DNA of 64,000 nucleotides from Ulota crispa (taxonomy: Eukaryota > Streptophyta > Bryopsida > Orthotrichales > Orthotrichaceae). Within the stretch, counting starts at the first letter, position 1, and each line of letters starts with the position of its first letter. Where the stretch lies: the NCBI GenBank assembly GCA_963920765.1, contig OY987248.1, positions 13,116,539 to 13,180,538 of the forward strand, read 5' to 3'. Shown piece by piece: positions 21,176 through 34,571 of the stretch. The notes beneath the pieces were generated by a model, which worked only from the letters and a program-made list of their open reading frames with translations, searched no databases and was not told where the DNA came from. The translations under genes and the position numbers were made by a program.

Positions 21176-23138
21176 CAATCAATTCTCCACTATGTGTATT
21201 CTTTGCTCCTGTAGAGAATCCCAATCACAAAATTAAATACAAATTGGATTGTGAATGTTTTCAAACCAGCGTTAAATTTTTTGGCAAATTTTTGCCAAAA
21301 TCTTACTTCAAACTGGCCAATGCGAATGGTACATTAAGAAATTCGGGTAGAAAAGTGGATGAAATCGCAAACTCCCTCCTTGTGCAAACATCAGATTTGC
21401 CATCTTTTGGATGAAAGTAGCTTATATTAGCAAACTTGTTGGATGAATGTGGACACATCATCCATTCATTCCAATTATAACCATTTTTTCTTTACATGTG
21501 TGTGTTATGGGGTGCAAATCGCTCTACCCTGAAAAAACAAAAAAAAAACCTTGCCTGAATTGTGAAGGATGAGAATGTTTGAGAAATAAGCTTACCGAGA
21601 CTTAACAACAATTAACTATAGGATGCATGCCACTTCAAAATGACAAGCATATGCAAACCCTCTCCCCGCCATTAGGAAATTTGCCCTGCTGGCACTTTCA
21701 TGAGCAATGAAATACCAAAGTAGGAGCAAAAATGTGATTGCCCCTCACTTACAAGATATACTGAGATTACGGGATCCTAAATTTGAAAAGCTGCTCTGCC
21801 GACCCACCAGTCCTTGGTACAAGGATCAGTTTTATTTTTTCATAGCGCTCTTTACAAATGCCAAGTGCAAATGGGGCATTAGCGTGACAGTGAAAGCCTC
21901 TTCTTTACATCTTCTTCATATGGAAGGCAAACAAAAACCGCAATTTTTTTTCAAAAATTATTTGTGTTTTTAGGCATCATTTGTAGTTTCCATTTATTTT
22001 AATCTACCAATGCCAACACCTCTATGTCATTTTGGTAAAAAAAGAAAGTAATTTTGAAAATCTCATAAAATTAACATGATCACTCAAGATAGACATGCAC
22101 ATAGTGCAATACATCAGATAAGTTCCACCAAAAGAAAGGGGGATGGGGCATATGGGACTAATAAGAACATAATCTAACAATATTGTTAGTTTTTAGATAA
22201 CACCTACATCAGTTCACAAACTTCCTATTGCACATCACCAACATGCCTTTAAATTGTGTGATCCAAATTGCAAGATGTAATTTGGCGTATTTGAATATTG
22301 ACCAACAGAGCAATACAACTCATGAAGCACAAGATGACTAAGCATAAAACACACATCACCACAAGATGAATCAATACTTCAAGGAAATTGGTGTTGAATT
22401 AACAAATAATTGACAAAATCCACTGGTCAATCAATTAGAATTGGATTTTGCACTGTTCACGTTGTCAATTACAGTAGCTACATTCTTGGCTATGACTTGG
22501 TAGACACTTTTTGAAGATGCGGTAGGAAATCCATCTACCTGAACTATGGGCCATTCCTAAAAAAAGATTTTGCCATAAGATACCAGCTGATTTAGCATTC
22601 ATTGCCCGTTACTTTTGTAGTTTTACCCCACGCGTTCACTAAACAAAGAATACCTGTTTAGGCGCCTTTGCCGATATTAAAATAGAAGTCACTTTCATTG
22701 ACAATACTAGACATGTGCCATAAAGTAACTAAATATAACAATTTTGGGTGTTTTTCCTTCTGGATATTAGATATTATGAGGAAAATTACACAATATTGAA
22801 GAAATGATTATTGGCAACACTCTAGCATTCTAAAAAGAACCACAAAATACCAAAAACAAATTCATACACTCCTTACTGTTGAACACCTACAAATGCAAAA
22901 ATTTCAAACAACGCAGGAAGATTTTTTTTCAAAACTTAGAAATGTTCATCATAACAACGTTCTATTGATTTAAACTTTATTGGCTTCATTGTGACTATAC
23001 CAATGTACACGTCAATACTACATATGCATACCAATGACAAAGAAGACATCCCAATTCCTACTTGCTTCAATACCTTACTAATATTAACAATGCCTGATAG
23101 ACAACATCTTATAGAACCCTGTAACAACCTACTATAGC
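21176..23138. other. Intergenic DNA on the left side of the CACTA remains
   Basis: AT-rich, with no convincing gene. The 3' terminus of the CACTA transposon should lie here or slightly to the right, but no CACTACAAG-type end is recognisable. Confidence 0.45.
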
Positions 23139-23367
23139 TGAACCCTTAAAGGACAACGCTCCTATAATACATATGATGTACGTTGCTGGCATTTGCTACC
23201 AACAAAAAGGGATCTTCACTACCTAAATAGAACAACATTGACCTAACTTGTATTCTAAATTCCTTCTTGATCTGAAATGTAATAAAGGTATGGATGCACT
23301 CCAAATACAAGAGAATTACTCCATATTGTACTAGTTGCAATGACCTGCTCAGTCGCTCAAGGGTTCA
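23139..23367. mobile_element. TTAA-type MITE, group E, copy 2
   Basis: 229 bp, TGAA-CCCTTAAAGGACAACG at the left and CGCTCAAGGG-TTCA at the right. It aligns with 7394-7704 (minus that copy's internal duplication) and with 27369-27605. The border tetramers TGAA and TTCA are inverses of each other rather than direct copies. Confidence 0.7.
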
Positions 23368-23755
23368 ACTTGTAGTTCTAAATAGCTGCTGACGTACCAT
23401 TGTCATCATCCCTGCCATATCAGTGGAACACAATTAGTAAAACATCTTAAACATGTACCCAAATTTTTTACAACAAGTAGAGAAGCGTCCTCTTTACTCC
23501 TAAATATGCAAGTTCTAAAATCACTGTAGAATTACTGTCAGACTTTGTGTTTAGTTAATAGACTTCAACCAAGCTTTACATGTATGACGGCTGTGAACTT
23601 CATTATTGGTGCAAATAATGAGTTTTGGTTCATAACAATGTCTCATATTCAGATAGAATTTTGTCGATCACATAATTGCTTAGTTTACATCAACGGGAAA
23701 ATGACAATTACGTCGGAAAAGAAAGAGATCTCAAACCAAAACTCAAACTTATGCA
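23368..23755. other. Short spacer, nothing seen
   Basis: Lies between a MITE and the 3' end of the broken transposase gene; no coding or structural signal. Confidence 0.4.
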
Positions 23756-24430
23756 TTATTTGATGATGTTATTATCCTCGGGCACACTATCAGTAGCTGA
23801 ACTTGAATACCTGTCCGACTCCTCTAAAATTTGCAAAGCAAAATCCTTTGGCACATTTGTGTTATTTGGAAAACTGTCATAATCACCATTCACATATTGT
23901 ACTTCCCTGTCTGTCCGTCTTCTTGTACTAACACCAGGACATGCCGTTTGGAAGTTTTCTTCATCTTTTGGATCCTTCTTTCTATGGCGTCCATCAATCA
24001 CATCTTTTTGATTGCGGCATCTAATCCTACCAGTGCGTGGAAGAGGCTGCATTCTGTCATTGGCCCCACACCGGAGACCATTTGTGCGATCATCCTATCG
24101 AGAACCTCTTCTTGTTTCTCCACATACGTCTCCTTGTCCTCTTCTTGTTTCTCCACGTACATTTCCTCGTGCTCTTCATGTTTCTTCACGTACATCTCCT
24201 TGTCCTTGTCCTGCTACTCTTGTCCTTTGTTGAGTTTGTACTAAACCGCTGCGGAAAATTACATTTTGCCCAGTTAGTATAGCAACTGTTGGCGTCTCAT
24301 CTACCTCTCTATCAAGCCGTAGTCCAATGTACTGTTCATCCTCTGTCAAATGAAATAAGGAAGCATCTGTTTTGTCTTCATCATTTGGCACTATTCGTTT
24401 TCCTCTGACCTCCTTCTTGAGAACCAATCG
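23756..24430 (-). pseudogene. C-terminal tail of the tnp2-type transposase, Arg/Gly-rich
   Basis: Same reading frame as the upstream DUF4216 segment, continuing across a stop at the CLG codons (about 24431). The tail reads LVLKKEVRGKRIV and then an acidic stretch. Next comes a tandem GQGDVRxETRR-like region (about 24100-24215), made by a DNA tandem repeat of about 36-39 bp and broken by two in-frame stops. It ends with about 90 charged residues finishing in SVPEDNNIIK. Position relative to DUF4216 fits the variable tail of CACTA TNP2 proteins. Confidence 0.65.
24100..24215. repeat. Short tandem repeat coding for the Arg/Gly-rich tail
   Basis: Three imperfect units of about 36-39 bp built around TCTCCACGTACATCTCCTTG-like sequence. 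On the minus strand they give alternating Gly-Gln/Arg-Glu-Thr blocks in the transposase tail frame. Confidence 0.65.
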
Positions 24431-25075
24431 TCAACCTAAGCAATCCTTTGAAGCGGAATAAAAGACTTGCTCACAATGACTTGGAAAAGCAAAGCTATCA
24501 AGACAAATATGACTAGGTCTCCTTTCATAATTTGCTAGAGTGAAACCCCATCTATCCTTTTTTATTGTTGCATTTTCTCCAGTATAATTTGCTTTTATGA
24601 AGTCACATACCAATACCACTAAAGAATCTTGTCAATAATCTAACTCTATGATTTCTTCAATGTGACCCAAAAAATCTATCTCAGCAGTCACTTGGTGAGT
24701 AGCTTGAGCGCTGTGTTGACCAACCTGCCTAAAAGTTGCAGCGACACCACTGTTAGCAGTTTTCAAGGATCTCTCAACGCTAATTGGACAATAAAATATC
24801 CCATAGGCATACAAGTATTTGTAAAAAGTTGCCATTGGAAGAGGTCCTCTTATAGTGTCTTGTACTTCACTTACATGGAATCCAGCGGCTACATCTTTGT
24901 TTACCTTGTCCATTGCCCACTTTGAAAATAACGGCAACACATGCAAATCTCTTGGAAAGACAAATCTGGTATTACGTCGACTACAACATTGCAGTGTTTG
25001 ATAGTCTCGTCTTTCTGCGTTTCTTTTAATTACCGCCTCCTCATACCTCCTGGTTTGACAACGTTCATTTTATTA
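24431..25075 (-). pseudogene. tnp2-type transposase, DUF4216 region
   Basis: The minus-strand translation shows the DUF4216 pattern found near the C-terminus of plant CACTA transposases: NSGVAAT early, IEEIIELDY in the middle (followed by one stop), then VCDFIKANY, KDRWGFTLANY and HCEQVFYSAS near the end. The family pattern is NSGV, then EIIELDY, FKCDW, GFT-VN and QVFYV. The upstream part (RRNTRFVFPRDLHVLPLFSKWAMDK) has diverged. The segment is cut off on its 5' side by the inserted element at 25082-25726. Confidence 0.85.
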
Positions 25076-25081
25076 GTACTG

Positions 25082-25726
25082 GAATAGAGAAACACCTATC
25101 GGCGTGAAAGCACACTACGGTTGTCCAATATTGTAGTCACGGCACAAGTTCTGCATAGAGCAAAAGTTTGGAGTCTTTTTTCTTATAATCTTTCTTATTT
25201 TAAAATAAAAAATAAAATAAAATAGAGTCTTACATCTTGCATACATTGATAATTGCATAACAAAAAGTGATTTTCATATATTAATTTAATGTACAAAGTA
25301 CAAACATTGAAATGTTCATACTGTCACAGATTCAACTTTAGCATTGTTGTACTTTTTTTTGCCTAGTTTAGGGTTTGATTTTCACAATTCAAAAGCTAAA
25401 TCCAATGCTCTTATGTTTAGGTACTTAGACTAGGCATTTAATGAGTGTTTTAGAGTTTGCATAAGGAGACATCCTAGCACATGTGTGATTTTAGTACAAA
25501 GGCCAATTATTGACCTTAAATTGTTTTTTTAAGTTTGTTTTTTGGATTGTCTGATAGAAAGCATTGTGGTTGAGATGGGCCACCATTGCATTTTGGTTAA
25601 AATTGACGTTTTAGTTCCATTTACTATCAAAATGTGTAAATTTTGTACCAAATATGTACATTTTGTACTAATTTTCAGACCTTTAGGGGGGTGACCATAG
25701 TGTGCTTTCACCCTATCTCTATTCAC
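25082..25726. mobile_element. DNA element inserted in the CACTA transposase
   Basis: GTGAAAGCACACTACGG near the left end is matched by its inverse (CCATAGTGTGCTTTCAC) at the right end, with weaker similarity outward to ATAGAGA/TCTCTAT. It is about 645 bp with no recognisable gene. It lies between the DUF4218 and DUF4216 regions of the broken transposase. The repeat extends beyond an internal CACTA word, and no target duplication is clear; hAT or CACTA origins are both possible. Confidence 0.55.
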
Positions 25727-26220
25727 ATCATCAATGACTATACATCACCCCTTCCATATTGCTGTATGACAATTAAGTACAAATAATGAGTGCCACTGAC
25801 ATTCCGTATATTCTTACCACCCAATAATAGGAAATATTAATGTGGAGACTCTAGCAACAATTGGCTTTAGTAAATGACATTCATCCAAACTATAGCCATG
25901 TTACTAAAATAAACAAATTTTCCAACAAGAACCATTTCTTTTGACACTACTCTTTTATAAATGTTAAACAGGTTCTATGAACAACACTGGCCTTCAATAA
26001 TTGAAACTGCAATGAATATTAAAAAAATTGAAACTCAAACATAGGTCCTAAATACCATGGACTGTACAGAACTCGTTGAACACAAAACATTGATTATGAC
26101 ATTAGAATACCATACCAAAGTAATTAAGTAATCCTTATTAGTTATTATGGCTACTATTACTACAAAGGATAATCCTGAACCTCAATATTATCACATTCCA
26201 CTTCAGCTATATTTATAGAA

Positions 26221-27155
26221 ACACCAATCACGGATTATGAAGGATGCAACGTTTACCCTCTGTACGTCTCCAGAGGCTCCGTGTTGTCCAACACAAAAGT
26301 TTAGATAAGGTTCATGAACTTAGCAGTCATTGGTCGTTTTTGCTTTCCAACTCTGGGTAGTTCATCAGTCATTTCAAGCTCCTCATTCTCGTCCCAAGCT
26401 CTTTTTGTTGTTGCAGCATAATCCGCTAAGTACTCATTCAAGAATCCAATGGATTCATCCCATAAGTACTCTAGAACCATACTACCCTCCGGTCTGGCCT
26501 TGTTTCTCACATAGCTTTTCAAGGTTTTCATAAACCGTTCAAACGGGTACATCCAACGAGTATGTACAGGGCCACATAAAAACACCTCTTCCACAAGATG
26601 AATAGGAAGATGCATCATTATAACGAACATTGACGCTGGTAATTCCTTCTCTAATGAACAGATGGTCTCTGCCACATCCATAGTCATTTGTTCCTTCATG
26701 CTGGAATCCACAACCTTGGAACATATTCTCTTAAACAATCTACTAATACAAATTATGGCCCCCACAATTGCAGGATTTCCAATGTTCCTTAGGCACATTG
26801 GTAGAATCTGCTGCATCAAAATGTGGTAATTGTGAGATTTTAACCCCCTCAACTCACCATCTTGAATCCAATTGCCAAATGGAATGACATAATTTGACGG
26901 AAACTTTATCCCCTTCAGCATATTCAAAAATTCAAGTTGATGCTCCTTGGATAGAATGTAGGGCGTGTCTGGCATGAAATATGTATTTTTGGATGGAGTT
27001 AGTCGCAAATGCAAGTGTGGCCTATTTCCACGAGCGCATAAATCCTCTCATAATTTCACTCTGTCTGTCTCCCCAAAGAGTGTTTGAATGATGTTGTTGC
27101 AAACATTTCTTTCAACATGCATTGGGTCCAAAGTATGCCGTGCTGGCAACCCCTG
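26221..27155 (-). pseudogene. tnp2-type transposase, DUF4218 region
   Basis: A probable exon starts after an AG near 27155 with LPARHTLDPMHVERNVCNN, matching the tnp2 pattern RHNLDVMHIEKNVCDN. One in-frame TGA follows, then 237 open codons (27014-26301). These show DUF4218 hallmarks in order: GLKSHNYHILMQQILP, AVV-like IVGAI, ICSLEKELPASMFVIMMHL, VHTRWMYPFERFMKTLKSYV, and RNKARPEGSMVLEYL. The frame stops near 26301 although similarity (FVLDNTEPLETY) continues past it. Parts are still highly open, so decay is moderate. Confidence 0.93.
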
Positions 27156-27368
27156 CATCACCAAAACGTCCACATCAGCATAAGAACTACGTCATTGTAA
27201 AAAACAATACTTTGGTGTTTCAAACCATTACATGTGCTACCAAATAAAATACAAACTATGTCGATCCAGATAACCCCCACCTGTGGTAACCTTCTAGAAG
27301 CACTGCCTTGTATCTAATTATGTATGTTAATTGGAATTCTGTGGTTTGGTAGTTGTTAACTCTACATA

Positions 27369-27605
27369 TTAACCCTTATAAGACCAAACTATAGTAATAC
27401 ATATTCTGTACTACAATGTATAACCAGCCCTTGCTACAAATAGAATGTTTGACATTAGGTACCTCACTAAAAAAGCATTGACTTATAGTCCAACTTCAGT
27501 ATTCCTTTCAAATGTAGTAAAGGAGAGGATGCACTGAGAATACACTAAAGATACACGGTACTGTATTGGTCATAAATAGTTCCTTTGTTTGATAGGGGCT
27601 CAGTA
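27369..27605. mobile_element. TTAA-type MITE, group E, copy 3, in a transposase intron
   Basis: It starts TTAA-CCCTTATAAGACC and shows the group E core (CTTGCTACAAATAG, GTAGTAAAGGAGAGG). The right end is worn. It lies within the intron of about 1.27 kb that separates the tnp2 core exon (ending near 28424) from the DUF4218 exon (starting near 27155). Confidence 0.6.
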
Positions 27606-28423
27606 ATTACTATGATAATAAATTATTGTTTTGTATACATCAAAACTTGAGAAGATACTTTTACTTCATTAAATTATCAAATGCAGTGTATTCCCTTTTT
27701 GAAATCCATGTGTACAATTGCAATAAATTTCAAGTTATCCCATTAAGACTAAATAATAAGCAATATTCACTCCGGCAAGGTTATAGATATAAATAAATGA
27801 AAGAAACAATGACATTCTATACTTGTAATAGTTTAGGAGAAGTTACAACATCCTCCATAATAAAAAACAAACAAACCTGCAAAGTATGTTAAACTAAAGA
27901 TTACAAAACAAGAAGTACCTGAATTCAAGATACTCCTTGCATTTGAATGGTTTCTGGAAACCTCTGTAATTAAATGGTCGTTTGTTCCTTACATTGTTCT
28001 TTCAAATGCTATATAATCTGTAATTTTCAACTCGACATTTGCACACACACACATTCCAATAATATAACATATTCACTATGTGTCTATCTTGTGAAACTGA
28101 TTTTCATAACCACAATATATAGATATAATATAATTACCTAAAATGTACCCATTGAATTTTGCAATACCTCACATAAAACAAGGATAAATAATGTCATACA
28201 ACATCAATCATGAATTAAATGAAGATTGCCTTTGTATATTCTATGTAATAAAATAGCAAATGGTACTTGATCAAAAGTACTGACTAGTCCAAGTAAATTT
28301 CAATTCAACTAAATATATGCATATCACCACAACTGATATATAATACAATTTTTGACATATGAAGTTAAAAATTGTTAATCAAGCACTTTGATCAAGAGAG
28401 TGGGTCAGAAGACTTACCAACCA

Positions 28424-29290
28424 GTATGGCAGATTGAAAAAGATGCTCACTCTTTTCACTCCCGAGAATTTAATAGGGTCATAATCAGCATTTGCATGCC
28501 CACCCATTCTTAGAAAAGCTTCTCACCATGCACCTTTTTCAGCAATTACTTTCAGCAATTACTTTTCCACTCTGTCAAACAGGCGCTGTTCCATGCTCAG
28601 CACATCCATTAAATGCCAATTACATGAACCTCCACCTGTGTGTGGGTGACAACCACCTCCTATGTCCTAAGTATACAATCTTATCAATCTCACTGGAATG
28701 CTCCGCAAAGGTCCCATCACCACAAATAGGACAACTTGTGTACCCCTTCCCTACTTGCCCAAATATTAATGTATAGGCCGGAAAATCATTTATTGTCCAC
28801 AATAGAATGCCCCGTAATTTGAAATTCTGAGTCTCTCCCATTGGTATTGACATATCCACTGCTGGCACTCCAATCCAGAGCCTCTGTAACTCAAGGACAA
28901 GTGGCTTTAGAAAGACATTGATGGATGACTTTGATGGAGAACTAAGGTCAGGTATTATCATAGTCAATGACAAGAAAAACTTTTTTGTCACCACATAAGG
29001 GGGCAAGTTATAAAAAACCATAAGCAAAGGCCAAACTGAATGTTTTGACGATTGAATGCCATAGGGGTTCACTCCATCAATTACCAATCCCATTTTGACA
29101 TTTCTGCCTTCACTGCTGAACTTTGGATATTTGTCATCAACATACTTCCATTGCTCACTATTTATGATTAATTGCATTTTCCCATCGTTGGAGTGATTAT
29201 TGCTTTGCTATCTAAGTAGTTTAGCAATTTCAAGACATTGATATAATCTTTGAAGACTTTTTATCACAGAGAAATACCATAATACTCAAA
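28424..29290 (-). pseudogene. tnp2-type transposase core (Transposase_21-like)
   Basis: The minus-strand frame 29177-28620 (185 codons) shows the tnp2 core: SEQWKYVDDKYPKFSSEGRN, MGLVIDGVNPYG, SVWPLLMVFYNLPP, IIPDLSSPSKSSINVFLKPL, NDFPAYTLIFG and CPICGD, then GHRRWL. Upstream, IKSLQRLYQCLEIAKLLR joins this frame across one stop. Downstream, FNGCAEHGTAPV continues in another frame, so at least one frameshift is present. The exon appears to end at FNLPYWL before a GTAAGT donor near 28424, matching the family's ELPYW site. Confidence 0.93.
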
Positions 29291-29913
29291 TAGGAATGGT
29301 TTCTGAGCCTTGTAAAAACCTAAATTTGTTGCACGTGGGGCACACTCTTAAGTTCGCATTATCCTTCCAGTATAAAGTCCTCCCATAGGAGCAACAATGG
29401 ATTGTCTTGTGAGATATTCCTAGTCTCATTAATAAAGTCTTGAGTTCGTAAGAAATGCAAAGGCATTTGTTTTCAGAGGGCAACACATCTTCTTTCAAGA
29501 AGGTCAAGAGTTCATTGAGAAAACTATGGCTCACTGAAAATAAAGTACATAGTGACATGAGGATTATGGAGAACCTGAGGTAATTTGTGGATGAACTCGG
29601 ATACAATGCTTCTATAGACTTCTCATATAGTGACTCTAGAAGTGTTGCATTCTCCTCATCTTCATTTGATGAGTTCAAAACCTCAAAGTTCAAGACAGTG
29701 TCCTAAACTTCTATATCCTTGTTTATGAAGTTTGTCAACTTTTGAGAAGCAATTTTCAGCCATTTGTTGGAAATCCACTGCTGTGTTTGACTGCATACCT
29801 TCAACCTCACCATAGTCATGAGGATGTCGACCTTCCTCTTCCTCATCCTCATTGTCGCTTTCAACTTGAACAGAATCTGCATACTTTGGAACATTGTCCA
29901 CGGGTGTCTGCAC
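29286..29913 (-). pseudogene. tnp2-type transposase, N-terminal region
   Basis: The frame 29693-29286 includes LLESLYEKSIEALYPSSS, SFLNELLTFLKEDVLP, LRLGISHKTIHCCSYG-like spacing and YWKDNANLRVCPTCN, matching the region before the tnp2 core in CACTA transposases. An acidic stretch (DNEDEEEEGRHPHDYGEVEG) lies upstream at 29683-29913 in a different frame, so a frameshift or an unrecognised intron separates the two. Confidence 0.85.
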
Positions 29914-32900
29914 ATTTCAACAATTCATAAGGATAAATTATAATATAGTTCAATTCAATATGTGAATGAAACGTTTGACATCATTATTATAAATCTATGT
30001 CTTTCTCAAACAAGATTCTGGGAACCACATGGTTTTAAAAAAAAAACAAAAGTACAAAACAATTGCATATGGATTACAAAGTAGGAAATTGAATTAGCTA
30101 CTATTATTGAAAGGTCTTAGAATTGTTAGAAAATATTTCCAAACGTGATTGGAATTGAACATTTTATTTTAAATTTAAAAAAGTTATGACAGCATCTTGA
30201 AAGTGTAAAAAATTCCACATTTAATGACATGTGCTTTTAGAAGCACTCGTCACTATTCATTATATTTAACATCAAGCCATATTTAAACCAGGTTAGACAT
30301 GTACCCATACAATATTCAAGATAGTGTTTACAGTAGTTAAAATTTCTTCCAAAAAAATAACCAAACATAAGAATTGCTCATCCAGCCCAAAAATAAAAAA
30401 AAACGCAGCAGTATCTTCACCCTTTCTGTAAACTAGAGAACATGGGTGTTGGACATTTTCACTAAAAAATTTAAGTTACAGCTCTATGACATGATATGTA
30501 CAGATCACAGTGACAGAGTTAATGTTATTTTTATTTTGCAAAATCCCTTTGTGGACACTCTAAGAATGTGTACACAATTTGTCTGTAATACTGTAAGTCC
30601 CGTGTCAACTACCATATTATTGTACAGTAGTTTTTGTACAGTAATAAGAAAGAATTGAATGATAAGATAAGTAGATTGTACATGAAGATTGAGAAATTGT
30701 TGTTCATGTTCACTGAAGATGTTTTTCTAGGGAAGAGAAATACTTATAATAAGAGGTTCAATCAAGAAGACATCCCGGCCATAGCATCGATGGTGCTCCT
30801 ATATAACTTGTCTACTTTGTCTTTTCAAACTGTGGCATTTCTCATAGCCACAAAGGTATGAGAAAAGCCCTTGTTCCATTGCCATACTCCTCTCTATGTA
30901 GTACGCATTGCCCATTGCAAAGGGCCTCATTGTCTTTACAGCCCAACTATAGAGATAATCAAATACCTATTCTACTATAGTCAGACAGATGATATAATAT
31001 TCATGTGAATGTAGTTTACCAAAGAGCAAATCCCAATTCTTTTAATTTTGCTACACTTGACTTACACATTCTTGTAAATGAAAACATATCAACTATGTTT
31101 GTATTAATGTTAATGTAGCATGCTTATTTGTGTCAGCAATCTAATTAAGTATCTTGAAAATGAACCCCAAAAAGCTTTGAGGACAACTTAATTGAAATAG
31201 AGACTAAGTATGGATTTCTAGCAACTTCATTCAATGCATAATTGAATTGGTTAGTGGAATAGGGGTGATTGTTGGAAAGGAAGCTTATTGTGAAGGTGTC
31301 GATGCTATGGCAGGTACTTTTTGCGGCAATAGTTGCAATTGGGTTTTGATTGGAGCAACTTCAAAACTTAAACAATAATTCACATCGTTTAATCACAAAA
31401 TCTGCACTCATATAACATATAAAGCATTGTTGTTAGACAATGCTGTTTGCATATATTTTTGCATACATTCTCAAACCTTCAAATCCTAATTTGCACTTCA
31501 GGAGTTCCAGATAATGTGGGTATATAAGACGGTTTCACAGCTATTGCTTACAGGAAAAACCTATTTTCAGTGCCCTAAATTATAACAGATTTTTCTAGAG
31601 AGAGAGAGAGAGGTCCGTTATTCTGCAAGCTAAGCAATCGTACCAAGTGAAAACATAAACAACAGGACGCAGAAAAAGCTGTAGTAGTCCGGAATAGTAT
31701 GCAGTGACTACAAGATCAAGTGCACAACTGAATGAAGGCGTTGGAAAACCCTAAAACAATGATTATTACATTTGATAGACAATTGCAGTGCTTTGACCTC
31801 ATGCAGGATTACTTCATGATGAACTAGACGTCATCTCAATGTTTTCAGTCAATACGGTGGTGGATTTAACTGCTAGTAAATCATGGAATGTCACTTCAAT
31901 CAAAACACATAATTCTGTCATAAATTTTGCAATGATGGGTACAACACCTACGTAATTGATAATCAAGTAATGTTATTGTCTGCCTTGTAGTTTAGAGCAT
32001 CCACGATGTGCATGTACTTTGCATTACCACAGAGCTTTCCTGAAATCAGCTATGGCTTTTGACAAAAAAAAGAACCATGACGTTGAAGAAACTGTGGTTC
32101 AATAAGAGTGCTACAGTGTCATCGTTGTCACATTCTGAGAGTGCAAAGAACTAAGCGGACCTTGCAAAATGGAAGAGCTCAACAATTCAATGAAAAATGG
32201 AGCCTCTCTGCGCAACACTTCCAAGTGGGACCTCCAACTTCCTTTTCTAATTTTGGTTACCGGCAACTACCAATTGAATTCCTTCATATGAGCATTTATA
32301 GGGGTAGATGTCAATGCCATTAAGTTACCGATCTTTTTGGAGGAGAGTTATGGTTCAATGTTTGCTATTTTTGAAACTCTTAAACAGAAGTTCCAGTTTA
32401 AGCATAGCTTTCAGTTGTTGCTAAACCCTATAGAGGATGGCCTTCCAATAGTAGGTTACCAAAAGACGAATTGCAAAGCAGATCTTGTAAAAAAAGGTAG
32501 AAAGTTGAATGAGTCCATAAGTAAATTAATTATCTTTGTCATGCTTAATGCGTGGTTGTCAATTTTTCTTGGAAGCACTGTTTATTTTAGGTAATCCTTC
32601 TAAGTAAAAAAGCACTATAGTTGATAGTGGGCGCCATGTGGTTGTTGACATTAACTGCATGGCCTAAAAGTAGGATTTATTTCCTTAGTATCAGACTGTG
32701 ATACTAGGAGGACACCATCTATCTCAAGTCAACAATGTTGGTGACATTTGGTCAGAGTCACTATAAGCTAGTATGCATGTACGCAACAAAGAGTGTACAG
32801 GCGTAGTTTGGAACATCTGGAGAGTTTGAAACCAGAGATATTAGGTCACCATCCTTCCATAGAAAATAAGCATATTGTCACTGAGAATGTGATCAAGATA

Positions 32901-34571
32901 AGTGCAAGGTTTTATGTAAAATTGAAAACAAGTATATCAATTTCACTCTCAAATTGATTTAAATACTATTGTTGCACAAACAATCCTTAGCTAATTTTAA
33001 TTGTAAGTATACATGTTCTATAGAAATCAATAGCCCAGACTTGACAAAAGGAGTAACATGGACTTCAACAAGGTTGTCAGCACAGGTATGTTGAGTGACG
33101 GCAAATATACAGCCCCCTTCAACTGAATTGTTTCAATTGCTAAATAAAGCACCTTTGAGTAAACTACAACATCATGTACTATATTCTGAGGTACACATCA
33201 AGAGCACTTATGGCACACAATGGAATTTAGATAACCCGGAATAGATCCAAAAATTTGCTCCGACATCAAATGTTGTCTTTCCAAATATTTTCAGTAGGCT
33301 GCTCTGACAAGGGTAGCGTAATGTTCTTCATATGTCATATCTTACAAAAAGGTTTGGTTTTTATTGCACAAAATGCCATTGAAGTATGTATGATGTAGTA
33401 TAATAGAATATGCAAAATATACAATAAATAATAGAGAGTTCTGAACAACAGAACCAAAAATTCATATTTTATATTCATTGTTTTAGTGAAACTAACAAGA
33501 AACCCTAGATAACAATGTATTATAACTATAATATATATATCTTTACTGCTTAGTTTTGTTTAAACTAAATGACAATCAAAGTTAACTTAATTACCAATGT
33601 ACATTCACGGTCTATTAGAATTACAAATGTTCTTGAGAACTTTATGAATTTTTAGAAATTTCAATGTCAAAAATACAAGGGTACTGTAGGGAACAATACA
33701 TTCAAAGAAAAATTTGTTTATTAAAAAAACTAAGTTACTGACAAATAACATGGCCTCACTGCCCATTGAAGTGGTATTTACTCTATGTTGCATTGTAAAT
33801 TTGCATGAATGATATTATGTCGAAACAAAAGTATCCATCCAAATGGGTAATAGTATTATACAGTAAAGCACATGTAATACATGGAGTGTCGTATGTACAG
33901 TCAATTATAAGTCAAAGCCTTTTTCTTTGGACGTTAGTGGCCACGGATAGTATGTTTGCTACATATGACAATGACATAAACAAAGTCAAAACAATTATGG
34001 ATGTCATGTGAAATTGCACCATATAATTTAGTAACATGTATAATGAATTCTAAATTTATAAATGGTAACTTGTATGTATGTCATGAAGTTTGCTAAAGTT
34101 TAACCTCTTATTGAGGAGTTCCTCTTCTAAAAAAAATTTAGTCATTCCAAGTACGTCTATAGTGTCTTAAACAGGTGTCAGGCAATAGCATAACAACTTG
34201 TATTGCAACGGTTTGTGCCAGAAGTGTCAGTAAACGTTATTGTGCAACCTAGTAATCATAGTACAAAGAACTTGCAAATATCCATTGCAATATGCAAGTA
34301 CTCTTGCATGCTTTTAAAGTATACTGAAAGTACTATTGTTGTAGACATACCTCAGGATTATAAAAATTATGTATAAGCATAAAAATTACTTTGGATTTAT
34401 AATTTACAATATGATTGTTTTAAAAGATGTTCAAATGCAACACATTAAGATAATGATATCAAAAAGCATAATAATCGACATACTCTCTGAGAAGTGCTTA
34501 TTTCTAAAATAAGAGTCTTTATGTACTGCTATTGTTGATGGAGTAAAATTATATAAGTAAGGACCCATTTA
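29914..34571. other. Non-coding centre of the CACTA region
   Basis: AT-rich, with open frames no longer than about 85 codons and no recognisable domains. A short GA run lies near 31600. It probably holds the divergent promoters of the two CACTA genes and subterminal or unrelated insertions. Confidence 0.45.

Noticed and set aside
24100-24215. Short regular repeats as a CRISPR-like array
   Set aside because: Units are contiguous without unique spacers and lie in the reading frame of a plant transposase tail, in eukaryotic DNA.
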